NCBI RefSeq assembly: GCF_002575655.3
Contig: NC_053036.3
Location: forward strand, 650,215,387-650,279,386
Source: Aegilops tauschii subsp. strangulata
Taxonomy: Eukaryota; Streptophyta; Magnoliopsida; Poales; Poaceae
Direction: 5' to 3'
Length of the DNA: 64,000 bases
Positions within the stretch are counted from its first letter, which is position 1. Each line of letters starts with the position of its first letter. Below the pieces are notes generated by a model, which was given only the letters and a program-made list of their open reading frames with translations, did not search any database and was not told the origin of the DNA. A program made the position numbers and the translations under genes. Shown here in pieces: positions 21,250 through 33,103 of the stretch.

Positions 21250-22079
21250 GTTCTTTCCATCGTTGAATAACCTTTGTGTTGTCTGTTCATGTAATCAATC
21301 AAACCATTTGTTTTAGAGATCATGTAATAATTGTTTTTTTGTTTTTTGGTTTGTAATTTTATTTGAGCACAAGTCTGTATTAATTGATAAGACTCGGAGA
21401 CATTTCATTTGGATTGCTATGCCAGACCTACAAATATGCCAATCGGGCTGAATGTGCATTCAGCAATAGTAGTAGTATAGATGGACCATAAGTGGCACGC
21501 ATCGGAAAGGGCCAAGATGCTGGCTAAAAAAAGGATGTTGTTGTAGCCAAAAAAAAGTACAGCGGCCTGGCTTATGTATGTTAGTTGATATTATTGATCC
21601 ATATACTCTATAAGTGTTTATATGTCTGTTAGTTCTGTACATTCTTGGTTGATTGACTTGGTATTTGAATCTTGATACATCGCTTGTGTACATATCTAAA
21701 TGGGAGTACACATTATGCTGCGTGTGACATTTGAGTTGGACATGAAGTGTTCCAAATATTCGAATTCACCTTAAACTGGATTCTAGCTTCTGAATTTGAG
21801 TATCGGCATTTGTAAACCATATTCATATATGACAGTGGAATACATCTTTGTCGTCCTTTTGAAGATATATAAAAACACATAGAATGATTTATAAAGATTC
21901 ATATAGGAATACAAAATGGATTCGAATTTAGTTGACAGGGTAAACATGGATGCTTATTGTCCCAAAATTTGAAAGAAGCGGCAAAATGTCCACTCCCACG
22001 TCGGCTGCCCGAAGCCAAGTGTTTGGGAGATGGAAATTACTGTCTACCCATTACACGGACAATCCATCGGCCCGATTTC
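21250..22079. other. Intergenic DNA
   Basis: AT-rich. It probably includes the 3' UTR of set B at its start. I see no gene or clear transposon ends. Confidence 0.4.
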
Positions 22080-22500
22080 CACTGCTCTAAATAGGGGTAG
22101 GTTAGTAACTTCAATTAGACGTGACACGACCGCCTTTGAGCCCATTCCGACACGGTGGGCGTCAAACATGGGCGGCAAAACACATTTGATTCAAGCTCGT
22201 CCGAAAGACCTTTGTTTCTCCCTCCATTCCCCATTCATACACGGTGGGCGGCAAAACAAACTCGACTCGGCCGAAATCGATGTAGGCAAATATTTTCAAT
22301 AGGGGCAGGTTTGTAACTTCACTCAGACGTGACACAACCGCCCTACCTGTCAGCCCCGTTCATACACCGTGGGCGCCAACCACCCTCTCCTCGCCCGAAA
22401 TCGCTCTGGGCAAATATTGGCGAGATGCGAGATTACCGTCCTATCCCCAACCGACGAGACGTCCAAATTTTAAATGGGGGCTAAGTTCGTAACTTTCCCA
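22080..22500. repeat. Three diverged repeats upstream of gene C
   Basis: 'aataggggtaggttagtaac' at about 22089, 'aataggggcaggtttgtaac' at about 22299 and 'aatgggggctaagttcgtaac' (one base shorter here) at about 22470 start similar blocks that continue with 'agacgtgacac.accgcc' and 'cattcatacac.gt'. They lie directly before the GC-rich leader of set C and may be promoter-region duplications. Confidence 0.5.
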
Positions 22501-22667
22501 TATTTCAGACAGGCGCGTCCCAAAAACATGGTTCCCCGTACCTCTCCCTCCATTTTCCCATTCATACACCGTCCGTGCTAGAACACCCCATCCCCACACC
22601 AGCCTCCGTCCGCCACCCCATCCATCGCCGCCGTCCTCCACCACATCCATCGCTACCGCCCTCCACC

Positions 22668-25600
22668 ATGCCGGAGCGCCTACCAAGACCGCGTCGTCCA
22701 CTGCTAGAGATGGACGTTTCTCATCCACGGCAACGGACCAATAGCCTTGCATCGCGTCCTCTCGCTTCATCGGCGTCGTCGTCCTCTTTGCCGGGGCCGC
22801 TCACACGACCTTCTCTTCCACCGCAACGGGACTTATCCCCCGATGCACCCGTCTACCGTCGCAGATCTGCTTCAACGCCACCAACAGCCATCGCACCCCG
22901 ATGCCTACACGGCGCCGCAAGAGAGGTGGTACTTCATATCTCCTCAACTTTTTGATCTCAACCAGAAAATAGATCTTAACTTGGTTACTATACTTTCTTT
23001 TCAGCTCTTAGAATTTAGTTCTTAGTTCGAAGAAAACAATGGATGCTAAATATCATTCCTCCGGTTTGCAGCTTCAAATCTGCTATGGCACAGCCATAAT
23101 ATGATTTAATTGATCATGCTTAGGGTTTAATTGATCATGTTGGTTCCGTGGTGGTTTCTTTAATAGAAATCGGAAAGAAAACCCTCTTTTGCTAAAAAAA
23201 TATGCTTAGAGTTTCCCCCTTTCTATGTGTGGTCTGGTCAGCACGGTTGGGGAGGTGAACTTTGCATATGCAGGGGTTTATAGGGAGACACTCTCCGAGT
23301 TGAATCCGTAATGCATTCCATAGATAATCTGACTACTTTTTATGTTTTCATGAATCTCAGATTCTGAATAGCATCATAATGATTATGAGCTTGCGCGCAT
23401 GAAAAGAATAAAGCAGAACAATGCCATGGCTGTCAAACTTGGCATCAAGGGACCGAAATCAAGTCTGGATGCAATGCAATGCAAACGCTCTCCACCTACA
23501 GATTCATGCTCAGAATATGATCCTAACAGTGATTCTGAGCTAGAGGGATACCTAAGTCAATGTAGCTCTCTAGTGGAGGAGTCAGAGGAAGATGCCCTAT
23601 CTTATTCACCCATCAAGGTACTTGCTCTAACTTTCCAAGGTTACATTGCTCGCACATATCTTGCAATTGATGCTTTGCATTGCTTCTACTTTGTTGAATT
23701 GCCATTAGCTTAGTTTACACATCGTGTATGTGAATACGCCCTGCCTATCCATTTTTAGTACATATTCCATCTGTCATCATACCATATTTATCCATTCAAA
23801 TGTTGTTCTTGTGTATCAGACGTTCAAAAGGAAGAGGGCGATTGCTGATCGTGGAGGAGCACAAGCAGAGTATTTGGAAAAGGTAGTGGCACCTGATAAA
23901 TCAAATAGCCCATTAGGTGTAGTTGCAATATCACCTGACCCACAAAACACCCCAACTCTAGCAGACTCTAGCCCTACTACACTGGTCATTTCTGATGCCC
24001 CAACTCAGCAGACCCCAACTGCAGCAAACAATATGATTATGCCAGTTGACATAGCACCAGCTGTACGCGCAAAACTCCCATTCCAGCAAAGAGTACACCA
24101 AATCCAGTTGCCAAATCCCTTTTCGAACCAGAGAGAGCCCCAATTGCAGCAAATAGGACCCCTGTTCCATTTCTTCCCAGTTTAGAAGACGAAGCTTATG
24201 TTGTTGTCAGGAACTTTGTGCGCATCTTTCCTTCATGGAAAGATTATACCGCAGACACAGAACAATTTCCAGTCTTCCTCCGCAACTTACGTGTAAGTAA
24301 TGTACTAATGTTATTCATGGTCATTACTGCATATGTTTCTGCTGACAGAAGACACAAGATTTCATTCTTTTAAATAGGCGAGGAGCAAACTGGATTGTGA
24401 TGACGAGCAAGGCTTGGTTGCGCTTTTCAAGCACTCGTTGATGAAGTATCGTTCCTACCTGAGGCAAGCGCACTTCGATGGCAAGCCTCTGAACGAAATT
24501 TCTGTAAAGTCTCCAGTGCTACATTTATCCGAGGGTGACTGGAATAATCTTGTTACACATTGGTCTCGGCTGCAGCGTAAGGTACTGTCTATGATATCAC
24601 ATCACAATTTGAACTACATTTCTGCATTTGCCTTAATGTCTCACTTGTACGAAAACTATTAGCAGAAGAACATTCGTTCTCAAGGGACTACAGAATCTCG
24701 CAGCTATACTACACACTGCATTGCTCTTGTGAGTACCTCTTGCCCTGTATGACCATACTTACTTTCATAGCTGTTTGATTATGTAGCATCACTGCACATG
24801 TTAGCCTCGTAATCGTCCATTTGGTGGACATTATAAGATCCGTATGGACTCTTACATAAATTTAGAATCAACCCAATGCTTTTGAAGAGGTTTAGCTCTG
24901 CAGTCCTCTTGTAAGGACTGAACGTGGTCTATCACTGTACTTACATTAACAGCTACTCCCTCCGTCCCATAATATAAGAACGTTTTGTACAGTACACCAG
25001 TGTCCAAAACACTCTTGTATTATGGGAAGAGGGATTGGTTCATTTTGTAGCATTCTGCATCTTATCTCCCTCACCCACCATTTACTAAAAAAGATCAGAT
25101 CTATATTTAATCTTACCAACAAGTAGAATACACAGACAATGCCAGTGCAGAAGTGTAGCCCATTGCTCTTGTCAGTACATTTTGTCCTGTAATGCTTGTA
25201 CTTCCAGGGATTGTAGCATCAATCTGCATCTTATCTTCATTATCCTCTATCCCTTCAAGTATTATCATATCTATAATTACTCTCTACAAAATGTAGAGTA
25301 CAGGCAATGCTTATGAAGAAGATTCTGTGCTGAAATTCTTGAGTTATCCTTCCCTTGACATGGAGAAGGGCATTATAAAGCCGGTGTTAACTGTTAATGT
25401 AAGTCAGTCCTTCTAAAGCCTTTATCCTCAACTGCTATTTAATTTGCTCATACTCCCTATCGTTTACTGCTGTTTAGTTTGTTGTTTCTACCAAAATGCA
25501 TGTTCGCAAGAACCGTAAGTTCTAAGTTTTACTTGTAAAACCAAATTCCTTATTCATACCATGCACATTACTTAATACTCCCTATATGTATGCTTGTTTT

Positions 25601-26304
25601 TGTGGATCTATAATCCAGTGTGTGGTGAAGCAGCCCATGTTTGCACCTTGTCATCTCCTGTTTTATCTTACTGATGTGGCTGATGATATGAACAACATGC
25701 CATGCACATTATCCAAAATAGATACAATGATTTTCTTTGCCCTTCATCTATGCTTGTTATGTTGACATGGTAATCCAGTAGTCTGGTGAAGCTCCCCGCA
25801 TTATGAACAATGCCAAATTATGCTATTGATATTTTGAACTTACTCTTTATTTTCTAATTTGAAATTGGATGGAATTGACAACACAGTTATCATCTTTGTT
25901 TATACACGTGCAAAACCTGTCATCTCTCTGCTTTGTTTCAGGGTGATATGCCTGATGGCATGCACAAGTCTGCTGAAGGCTGTGAGACAAACCCAGAATA
26001 TATTGCAGCAAAGAAGGCAAAACATCTTGAAGATAGCGAGACAACCCCAAAGTCTTGTCTTGATGCAGTGTTCAAGTTACTTGAGACTAACAGTCAGACA
26101 AGCTCACAGAATTTGTTGTCTGAATCAGTTCGACTTCTTCAGTCCCAAGTTCTAGCAGAAAGGCATTCTGCAACTCAACTTCGACTTGAAGTCCTATCCC
26201 TAAGAAAGATTGCGGAGAACACCAATGAGAACCTCATCGCTAAACAGCTACACCTAGAAGCTATGACCGACATGCTAGGCCGGTCTCACAGCCTTACTCA
26301 GTAG
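22668..26304 (+). CDS. Ptta/En/Spm-like plant gene, set C (nearly complete, one frameshift)
   Basis: Seven exons with GT/AG borders: 22668 or 22901 to 22925; 23372-23617 (HHNDYELARMKRIKQ, then a Ser/Glu-rich part); 23820-24292; 24378-24581 (SKLDCDDEQGLVALF, DWNNLVTHWSRLQRK); 24663-24728 (GTTESRSYTTHCIAL); 25297-25398; 25942-26304 with a C-terminal coiled coil. Exons 2 to 7 join in phase 0. In exon 3 the frame changes at an A-run near 24071, one base short, so the copy is broken unless this is a sequencing error. The W..Y..L.Q-like and SRSY boxes resemble plant Ptta/En/Spm (Transposase_24) proteins. If the strong acceptor at 23360 is used, an in-frame TAG follows at once. No catalytic domain is seen, so a domesticated or regulatory role is only a guess. 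Confidence 0.6.
24954..25036. mobile_element. Stowaway-type MITE in an intron of gene C
   Basis: Left end 'tactccctccgtcccataat' at 24954 and an inverted, decayed right end 'attatgggaagaggga'. It lies between exons 5 and 6. Confidence 0.75.
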
Positions 26305-26611
26305 CTTGCGCAGCAGTTCCCCTGCAAGGCTAACCTTTCTTGAACTGTCTTGGAAGTGGTCTCGGTTCAGTATTATTTTGTTACGCTGCAATGGTGCCCA
26401 GTTTTTGTAATCTGCTTCTACGTTGCGCTTTATGATCACTGGTGGCGAACTTCGATGCCCAGTGGATGTAATATACCTTAAATCCTTTATTGTATAGTGT
26501 AGGTTTATTCTTAGTTACTATGCCATAATTTCTTTATTGTATAGAGTAGGTTTGTTCTTAATTCCTACTAGTTACTGCCATCATTCGCTATCTGAAAAAA
26601 ATCAGATGTAG
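26305..26611 (+). other. 3' UTR region of gene C
   Basis: The stop codon is followed by AT-rich DNA with 'tttattgtatag.gtaggttt' repeated at about 26488 and 26532. There is no coding potential. Confidence 0.45.
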
Positions 26612-27986
26612 TCGACCGGGCCGAAACATTCGACTCTAACGGGCCAGGTTTTTAGCGGGCCACAATTGGGCCGGCCTGCATCTTTCTTGGGCCCGAATGA
26701 TTGGGGCCTTCACACATTGCGCCAGGCCCAAACTTACACCGGCCTATATTTTAGTTGGGCCTATTGTCAACCCAGCGCTTAGTTTGGCCCAGGTAGCGTT
26801 GGGCCCTTAACAGGCTGAATATTATACTGGCCTGTTACGGCCGAGATGAAACCACGTGCCTTTAGCAGGCCAAAATGCATGTTGGGCCTCAATTTTCACT
26901 AGTCGTCGACATGCCTTCAGCAGGCCGAAAAGTAGACCGGGCCTTTTTGGGCCCAGTTAGCTCATGGGCCGTTACCAGGACGAAACATATCTCGGGCCTT
27001 AGTTGGCCCACTGATATCATGGGCCTTTAAGAGGCCGAAAGCTTAGTACAGGCATCAACGGGCCGAATTACGCGACAGGCCTTTAACAGGCCCAAAGTCA
27101 CTTTGGGCTTAACTATTGCCACCTTTAGCACGGGCCGTTAGTGGGCCCAATGTCCCGTCAGACCATATATGGCCCATGGGCAGCACGGGCCATTCCCAGG
27201 CCGAAAGTCACACCGGGCTGAAATGGGCCCATGTCTACATCAGGCCTCTAACAGGCCGAAAGTCACTGGGCTGTAGTTGGGCCCAAATATTCGGCAAACA
27301 ATTAACGGGCCAGATCTGGCTTCGGGCCGCAAATGGGCCCAAATATTGGGCGAACAATTAACGGGCCAGATCTGGCTTCGGGCCGTAAATGGGCCCAAAT
27401 ATTGGGCGAACAATTAACGGGCCAGATCTGGCTTCGGGCCGTAAATGGGCCTTTATTAAGCAGGCCGTTGTTGGGCTGGCCCACTAGTACCTGATTAAGT
27501 ACTACGGGCCTTTGACTGGGCCGGCCTTTTTAACCTATATGGGCCTCTGTTGGGCCCAGCCACGTGTCGACGTATCATAGGCATGTCTCCTCCAATGGAC
27601 GGGCGACATCTGGCCCACTGACGAGCTGACAGGTGTTCCCTTCGGCCAATCAGAATTTTACACGTGGAAATTTCCCATTGGTCAGGGCTGTTAACGGGTT
27701 ATTGGATCCAAAATCCAACCCGATAGCTTAACGGCGTTACGTTACGGTGGATGCCACGTGTCGGTCACCCTTGATGAAAGCACTTCTGTGACGCGCGATT
27801 TATCGTCATGGAAGTGGACACTTCCGTGATGATAATTTTGGTAATGTCATGGAACACTTCTACGACAGCACAGGTATGACTATCTTCATTCTGTCATAAA
27901 TTTGTCATGGATGTACATGCATGACAAAAAACGCGACCTACTGTGACAAACACGTATCATCACGGAAGTGTATTTTTTTTGTAGTG
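26612..27986. mobile_element. Right-hand end of a truncated CACTA element
   Basis: The right boundary at 27986 is 'ttttttttgtagtg', the inverse of a CACTACAAAAAAA terminus. Inside it lie repeated 'acttccgtgatgat'-type motifs ('cacggaagtg', 'tcatggaagtggac'), which I recognise as one family of wheat CACTA ends, and then a long tract rich in 'gggcc' and 'ggcccaa' motifs. No matching left terminus is found, so only one end is present. Confidence 0.7.
27279..27446. repeat. 56-bp tandem repeat, three copies
   Basis: Units at 27279, 27335 and 27391, each starting 'gggcccaaatatt' and containing 'gggccagatctggcttcggg'. The last two are nearly identical, so the expansion is recent. Confidence 0.92.
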
Positions 27987-30070
27987 TCACTTGGACCCCA
28001 CTTAACAGTACGGTGGTTCCTATGACTCAACAAAGAAGAAAAGGAAACTACGAAACAACTATGTCTTCGCACTCCATAGTCTTCACGTGAATGTCTTCTC
28101 AAGTCATAATCTTCATTGTGAATATCTCCACAGACCACCATTGTCTTCAATGTCTTCACACATTTTTAGGGGTCATCTCTGGTAGGTAAACCGAATCAAT
28201 GTGGGACTACTACCTGTGTTATCCTGCAATTCTCACAAACACATTAGTCCCTGAACCAAGTTTGTCGTCAATACTCCAAAACCAACTAGGGGTGGCACTA
28301 GATGCACTTACAGGTCACCGGTGTGATTTCTTGTATCTGCGTTGGTATTTCTCCGGAGAGGAGAGGATGATGCAGCACAACAACGGTAAGTATATCCCCA
28401 GGGAGCCAAGGAAGTGTACGAGGGAAGGCCCGTGGGGACCATGATACACCAGAGAGCCCAGGCAAGCCCTGCTAGATCATGGGGCCCACGAAGCTCCGTT
28501 GCATCGCCTCTCAGCTCCATAAATACCCCAAATATTCCAGAAACCCTAGGGGAGTCGACAAAACACAATTCCAGCAGCCACAAGTTCCAGAACCACGAGA
28601 TCCAATCTAGAGCCCTATTCCGGCACCTTGCCAGAGGGGAACACGATCACAGAGGGGTTCACCGTCCTCATTGGTGCTCCTCCGAAGATGCGTGAGTAGT
28701 TCACCGGAGACCTACGGGTCCTTAGGCAGTAGCTAGATGGCTTCTCTCTTTTTGATTCCCAATACAATGTTCTCCTCGATATTCTTGGAGATCTATTTGA
28801 TTTAATAACTTTTTGCGGTGTGTTTGTTGGGATCCGATGAATTGCGAGTTTATGATCAAATCTATCCATGAATATTATTTGAGTCTTTTTTGATCTCTTA
28901 CATGCATGATTGTTATAGCCTCGTATGTTTCTCCGAATCTTTGGTTTAGTTAGGCCAACTAGATTGATTTTTCTTGCCATGGGAAGAGGTGCTTTGTGAT
29001 GTGTTTGATCTTGCGGTGTCCTCACCCAGTTAGTCACATGGATACCGGAAAACTTCATCAAGAAAGAAGAAGAAAACCGGTAACGATGATGACGGTAGAG
29101 TAAGCATGTGCATGACTCGGGAGGACACCGATCGTCTCGAGTTTAGTAAATTATTGCCAAGCAAAGGGAACATCACATGATAACCAAAGGTTCACTCGAA
29201 TGTTGTTCGTGTAATCATAGGGATCAATATGGACGTCTTGAACGAAGGGTTTAGTTCATGTCTATGATTTACTGAACCTACGGGCCGGTCACAAGCTTAA
29301 GGTAATCATGATCAACTGAGTGTTCGTAGGACAAGAATATCGACGATTTTTTGTGTGGATTTTTTTTATTTTTTCATGAAGCCTTGGATGGGTTAATTGG
29401 GAACGAGAGATACGAGTTTACCCAGGTTCGGCCCCTCTGATAAGGTAAAAGCCTACTCCTGCTAGTTTTGCTTATTGTGTCTGATGATCTGGATTACAAG
29501 GGTGTTATTTCACTACCTCTGTCTCGAGAGACTAGAACTGGTCCCCTTGGACAACCTAGGAACCCCTTTATATAATAGCCGGGTTCCTGGGATTACAATA
29601 GATCCCGGGTTCTACCCGCGATCGAAGTCCTACTCTAACTCTTCTAGGTCCCCCGTGCCTTCCAAGTCAGGAAAGTTCCGACCTTGTGTGTGGACTCTGG
29701 GAAGCCGGGTCCTATCTTCTCTAGTCGGGTTCCCTTCAGGCTCTCTGGCCCACCAAGACCCGGCCCAAGCAGCTTCCTGGATGACCCAGTCCTGGGCCCT
29801 CTGGGCCTGGCGAGTTGTTTCTTGGGTTGCTAGCCAAGTCTTAGCCGTGGATAATCTCCCGACATTAGCCCCTATGTTAGCTTGGATACAGGCTTGGCAC
29901 CAGTCTGATCATCCATGCCAAACTCTTGAAATAAAAATAGAAAAATATGTTAAGGCTAAAGTATGGTCTCCGTGCCACATAAATGGGCCGACTTGTTCCA
30001 TTGATTTTCGTTCAATGGACCTGCCTTTTGTCCATCATGAGTTCATACGCCTCTTGGCCCACTCCTTGCT
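27987..30070. other. LTR-retrotransposon debris, not fully resolved
   Basis: No intact ORF. 27990-28318 has the style of non-coding retroelement DNA. 28319-28400 ('atttctccggagaggagagg') and 28440-29060 ('cataaataccccaaat', 'gcgtgagtagttcaccg', 'tcttgcggtgtcct') look like Gypsy LTR pieces with a TATA-like box and transcribed leader. 29370-30060 is a different unit beginning 'acccaggttcggcccctctg'. These are recognised by style only; boundaries and family names are uncertain. Confidence 0.45.
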
Positions 30071-30449
30071 ATTCTTGACGGAAATATGCCCTAGAGGCAA
30101 TAATAAAATGGTTATTATTATATTTCCTAAATCATGATAAAGATTTATTAATCATGCTAGAATTGTATTGACCGGAAACTTAAATACATGTGTGGATACA
30201 TAAACAAATACCATGTCCCTAGTGTGGATACATAAACAAATACCACGTTTCCTAATCATGCACATGAGTTGTCATTTGATAACGGGATCACATATAGGAG
30301 AATGATGTGATGGACAAGGCCCATCCGTTAGCTTAGCATTTGATCGTTCAATTTATTGCTATTGCTTTCTTAATGTCAAATACATATTCATTCAACTATG
30401 AGCTGAACGTGTGCTGAACGCGGATGTGTCGTACACTACTGGAATCAGC

Positions 30450-30660
30450 TTCTTTGCCGTCCGCCATGGCACAGATCCCGAACGGCAAAGGGCTTTGCCG
30501 TCAGCCAGCAGATGGCAAAACGTCCGGCTGAACGAGCGACGGCAAAGGGCACTTTGTCGTCTGCTGGCGGACGGCAAAGATGCAAAGGCCTTTGTCGTCC
30601 GCCAGCCGACGGCAAAGGTCATGGCTCTTTGTCGTCTGCCAGCAGATGGCAAAGAGCTTA
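30450..30660. repeat. CACTA subterminal repeats, left
   Basis: Repeated 'tttgccgtc.gcc' and the inverse 'gacggcaaag' or 'gatggcaaag', six or more copies in both orientations. Confidence 0.85.
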
Positions 30661-30713
30661 TATTGCCCCATTTAATTCTGTTTTTTCTTATATCAATTCA
30701 TTTTCATAGAAAA

Positions 30714-30765
30714 TCACACACACACACGCACACACACACACGCACACACACACAAACAGATATAT

Positions 30766-30809
<44 letters not shown>
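30714..30809. repeat. Compound CA and TA microsatellite
   Basis: CA repeats with occasional G at 30714-30754, then TA repeats at 30759-30809 with one interruption. Confidence 0.95.
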
Positions 30810-30811
<2 letters not shown>

Positions 30812-31172
30812 CCAATAGTCATGAACAAAAACTAAATATCTATACATATACATAGTTTCGTCAATATTACACAGTTTCATCCATAGGTAGCAAGTTTCAC
30901 AAAGTCAAAACAAAAACTAAAGACAAGCACTCCATATCTGAAATTACAAGAAATTACCTAAAACTAAATATCTATTTTCCTAAAAACTATCTTATTACTA
31001 AGATCTTCTCTGGATCTTCTTCTTTTCTTCCAACCTGCATAACAAAAACACTAAGAAATAGAGAATGGGTTAGGAGTAGAAATGTAGCATTTCACTTGGT
31101 GAAATGCAATGTTCAGTTTTTATGTAAGTTTAACACATGGAAAGCTGGAGAGCATGCTGAGAGTTTTCTTTC

Positions 31173-32263
31173 CTGAGGACCAGGGTAGCCACCAATGGGC
31201 CAGCCAAGGGGCCAGTTCACATCCTTCTGGAGGAGAGTGTACTCCTGCTCAATTCCATACCTGTTTGGGTTCAGAGATAAGCCTAATCAATGCTCTAACC
31301 GTAAGCAGATAAGGATACAAATGTGGAAACCGCCAAATTTTGTGGTCCTTCAACCCATTTTTCGTACCGTTTCTGTCTGTATTTGCTAAATAAATCTGTA
31401 ATTCCAGGGACATCAATTTTACTCTTATCTTCCTAACTCATTTCCATCTGATGCAAAGTGAGTGCGGTGTGGTACTAATCTATATTGTACAACTTATTAT
31501 GTTCTCAGTGTGTATGTGTGTTAAGACACAAGAGCACTATTACAACTTTTATATGAAACACCGCAACAACAAAAAACTTGAAATATCGACGGAGGTATTC
31601 ATACCATGTCTCCTCAGCTGCAACCTTCGGGGTGTTGAAGATCTTGGCAGCATTGTGCCTCTTGTTGGTGGGGATTGGAACACCTTATGGTGTGTAGCAG
31701 TCGCACATAACCTACAAGGGAGTAATAAATAGGAAAAGATCAACAAACCAACGACTTTGCGCCAAATACAGTAGAAACTTGGCCTCTGATTTAGCTGAAG
31801 CTTTTTTTTCTCAGTTCAAGTATTTAAGATTTGTGTTAGTCAAACAGTTGTCTGAAAGGCCAAGTTGTTTCTCTAAAGAGACAGTCTCATAAGCAATTAA
31901 TTATGAGCCAAGTAGGTCAACTAGTGGAATTTTAGGGTGTTTACATAGCAGGGCGCAAACACCTGGTTATTTTGTCCACCAGATCACACATATGTCCAAG
32001 CACATCAAACAGCTACAAAATTCAGTTTTCATTTTTAAATTTAAGCCACAAAATTAAGTTTTTTATTTTTTAAATTTAGCGGTGCCCAGAAACAATGTTT
32101 TCATGTGATTTTTTTCAAAGACCCATCTGCATCTTACTTTTCCTACTTTATGGCATCCAGCATCTTTGGTGCATAAAAAGTTCGAAAGAAGCATGGAAGA
32201 TAAAAAGTAGCAAGGACTTACAAGGAGGTTGTCACCCCTCCTGAACGGGTCCTTGAAAATGGC
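31173..32263 (-). pseudogene. Captured glutamine synthetase exons (three)
   Basis: Exon at 32263-32222 reads AIFKDPFRRGDNLL; exon at 31711-31605 reads VMCDCYTP, a stop, then [17 protein letters not shown] and VAAEETW; exon at 31260-31173 reads [19 protein letters not shown] and GGYPGPQ. Donor and acceptor sites and codon phases match across all three junctions, and the order is that of plant cytosolic or plastid glutamine synthetase, which makes glutamine from glutamate and ammonia. A TAA at 31687-31685 replaces an Ala codon of the CYTPAGE motif. The first acceptor AG is changed to AT. The N-terminal exons and the catalytic C-terminus are absent, so this is a dead fragment with introns, captured as DNA, not as a retrocopy. 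Confidence 0.88.
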
Positions 32264-32649
32264 ATGGGGGATTCATCAGAGTCAAAAAGAAAAAACAGCT
32301 TGTAAGCAAACAAGGAAAGTAGAAATACTGTAAGTAAAATAAATAAAAGCATTAGAGAAGGCGAGATAATCGTTTTATTAGTCTTGCTAAGTCTCGGTCG
32401 ACTAAAACTTGGTCATGTCTCAGTCGATGCTATATACGTGAGACCATACATTAAGATTCGTGCAAAGTTCAGTTTTTAGATTTTCCTTTTCCTTTCTTAC
32501 CAAGATATATCACTTCACTGAGACTTTGACTGAGACCTAGCTACGCCCTTGTTTTATATAAGAAACTGTTTTTAGACTAGCCTCCAATTTATACATACTT
32601 CATGTACATTTTTTTGCATCAGTAGCAATGTCATTGTTCTGACATTTTC

Positions 32650-32757
32650 CCATTAGCACAGATTGTAGTAGTCATACGCCTCTCACAAGGAATCGAAGTT
32701 GTTGCCAACTGCAGGTACTACAGCAGTTTCAGTCTTCTTCTCCAGGTACCCCTGAAT
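32650..32757 (-). pseudogene. FAR1-like DNA-binding domain fragment
   Basis: The minus strand reads GYLEKKTETAVVPAVGNNF, then DSL, a TGA, then EAYDYYNLC and another stop. 'VP..G..F.S..EAYDFYN' is the start of the FAR1 (Mutator-transposase-derived) DNA-binding domain. The rest of the domain is missing. It lies between the glutamine synthetase piece and the first LTR insertion, in the same orientation. Confidence 0.5.
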
Positions 32758-33103
32758 GTTTTCTCATGGCATACACTCTACAATAGGCGCCCGGGCTAAC
32801 ACAAAGCCTGCACGCACTAGACTGTTTGAATCGTGTGTGCCCACTTCCGTATTAACTCATTTTTATGAATGCGCAATCAAAACAAATCAGCTCGTATAAG
32901 CATTACAGTTATGCTCATGAATCATCCTTACTAAGCAGCATCAGCATCACAATCTACGCCGCATCACGTGATGCCAACAAATGCATTCTGTGTTAGTTTA
33001 TCTAAGGGGAACTTCATACCTCTTTATCCAGCCATGGGCCTGCGGCTCATCGTGCCTCGTTGACTGCTCTGATCAGCCGCCGACAAGTCGAGAGATGGGC
33101 AGG

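Noticed and set aside
29475..30137. 220-codon plus-strand frame
   Set aside because: Spans repeat DNA and the start of the solo LTR at 30076; composition and content show no protein family.
30411..30779. 122-codon frame ending in His-Thr repeats
   Set aside because: Runs across a CACTA terminus, its subterminal repeats and a microsatellite.
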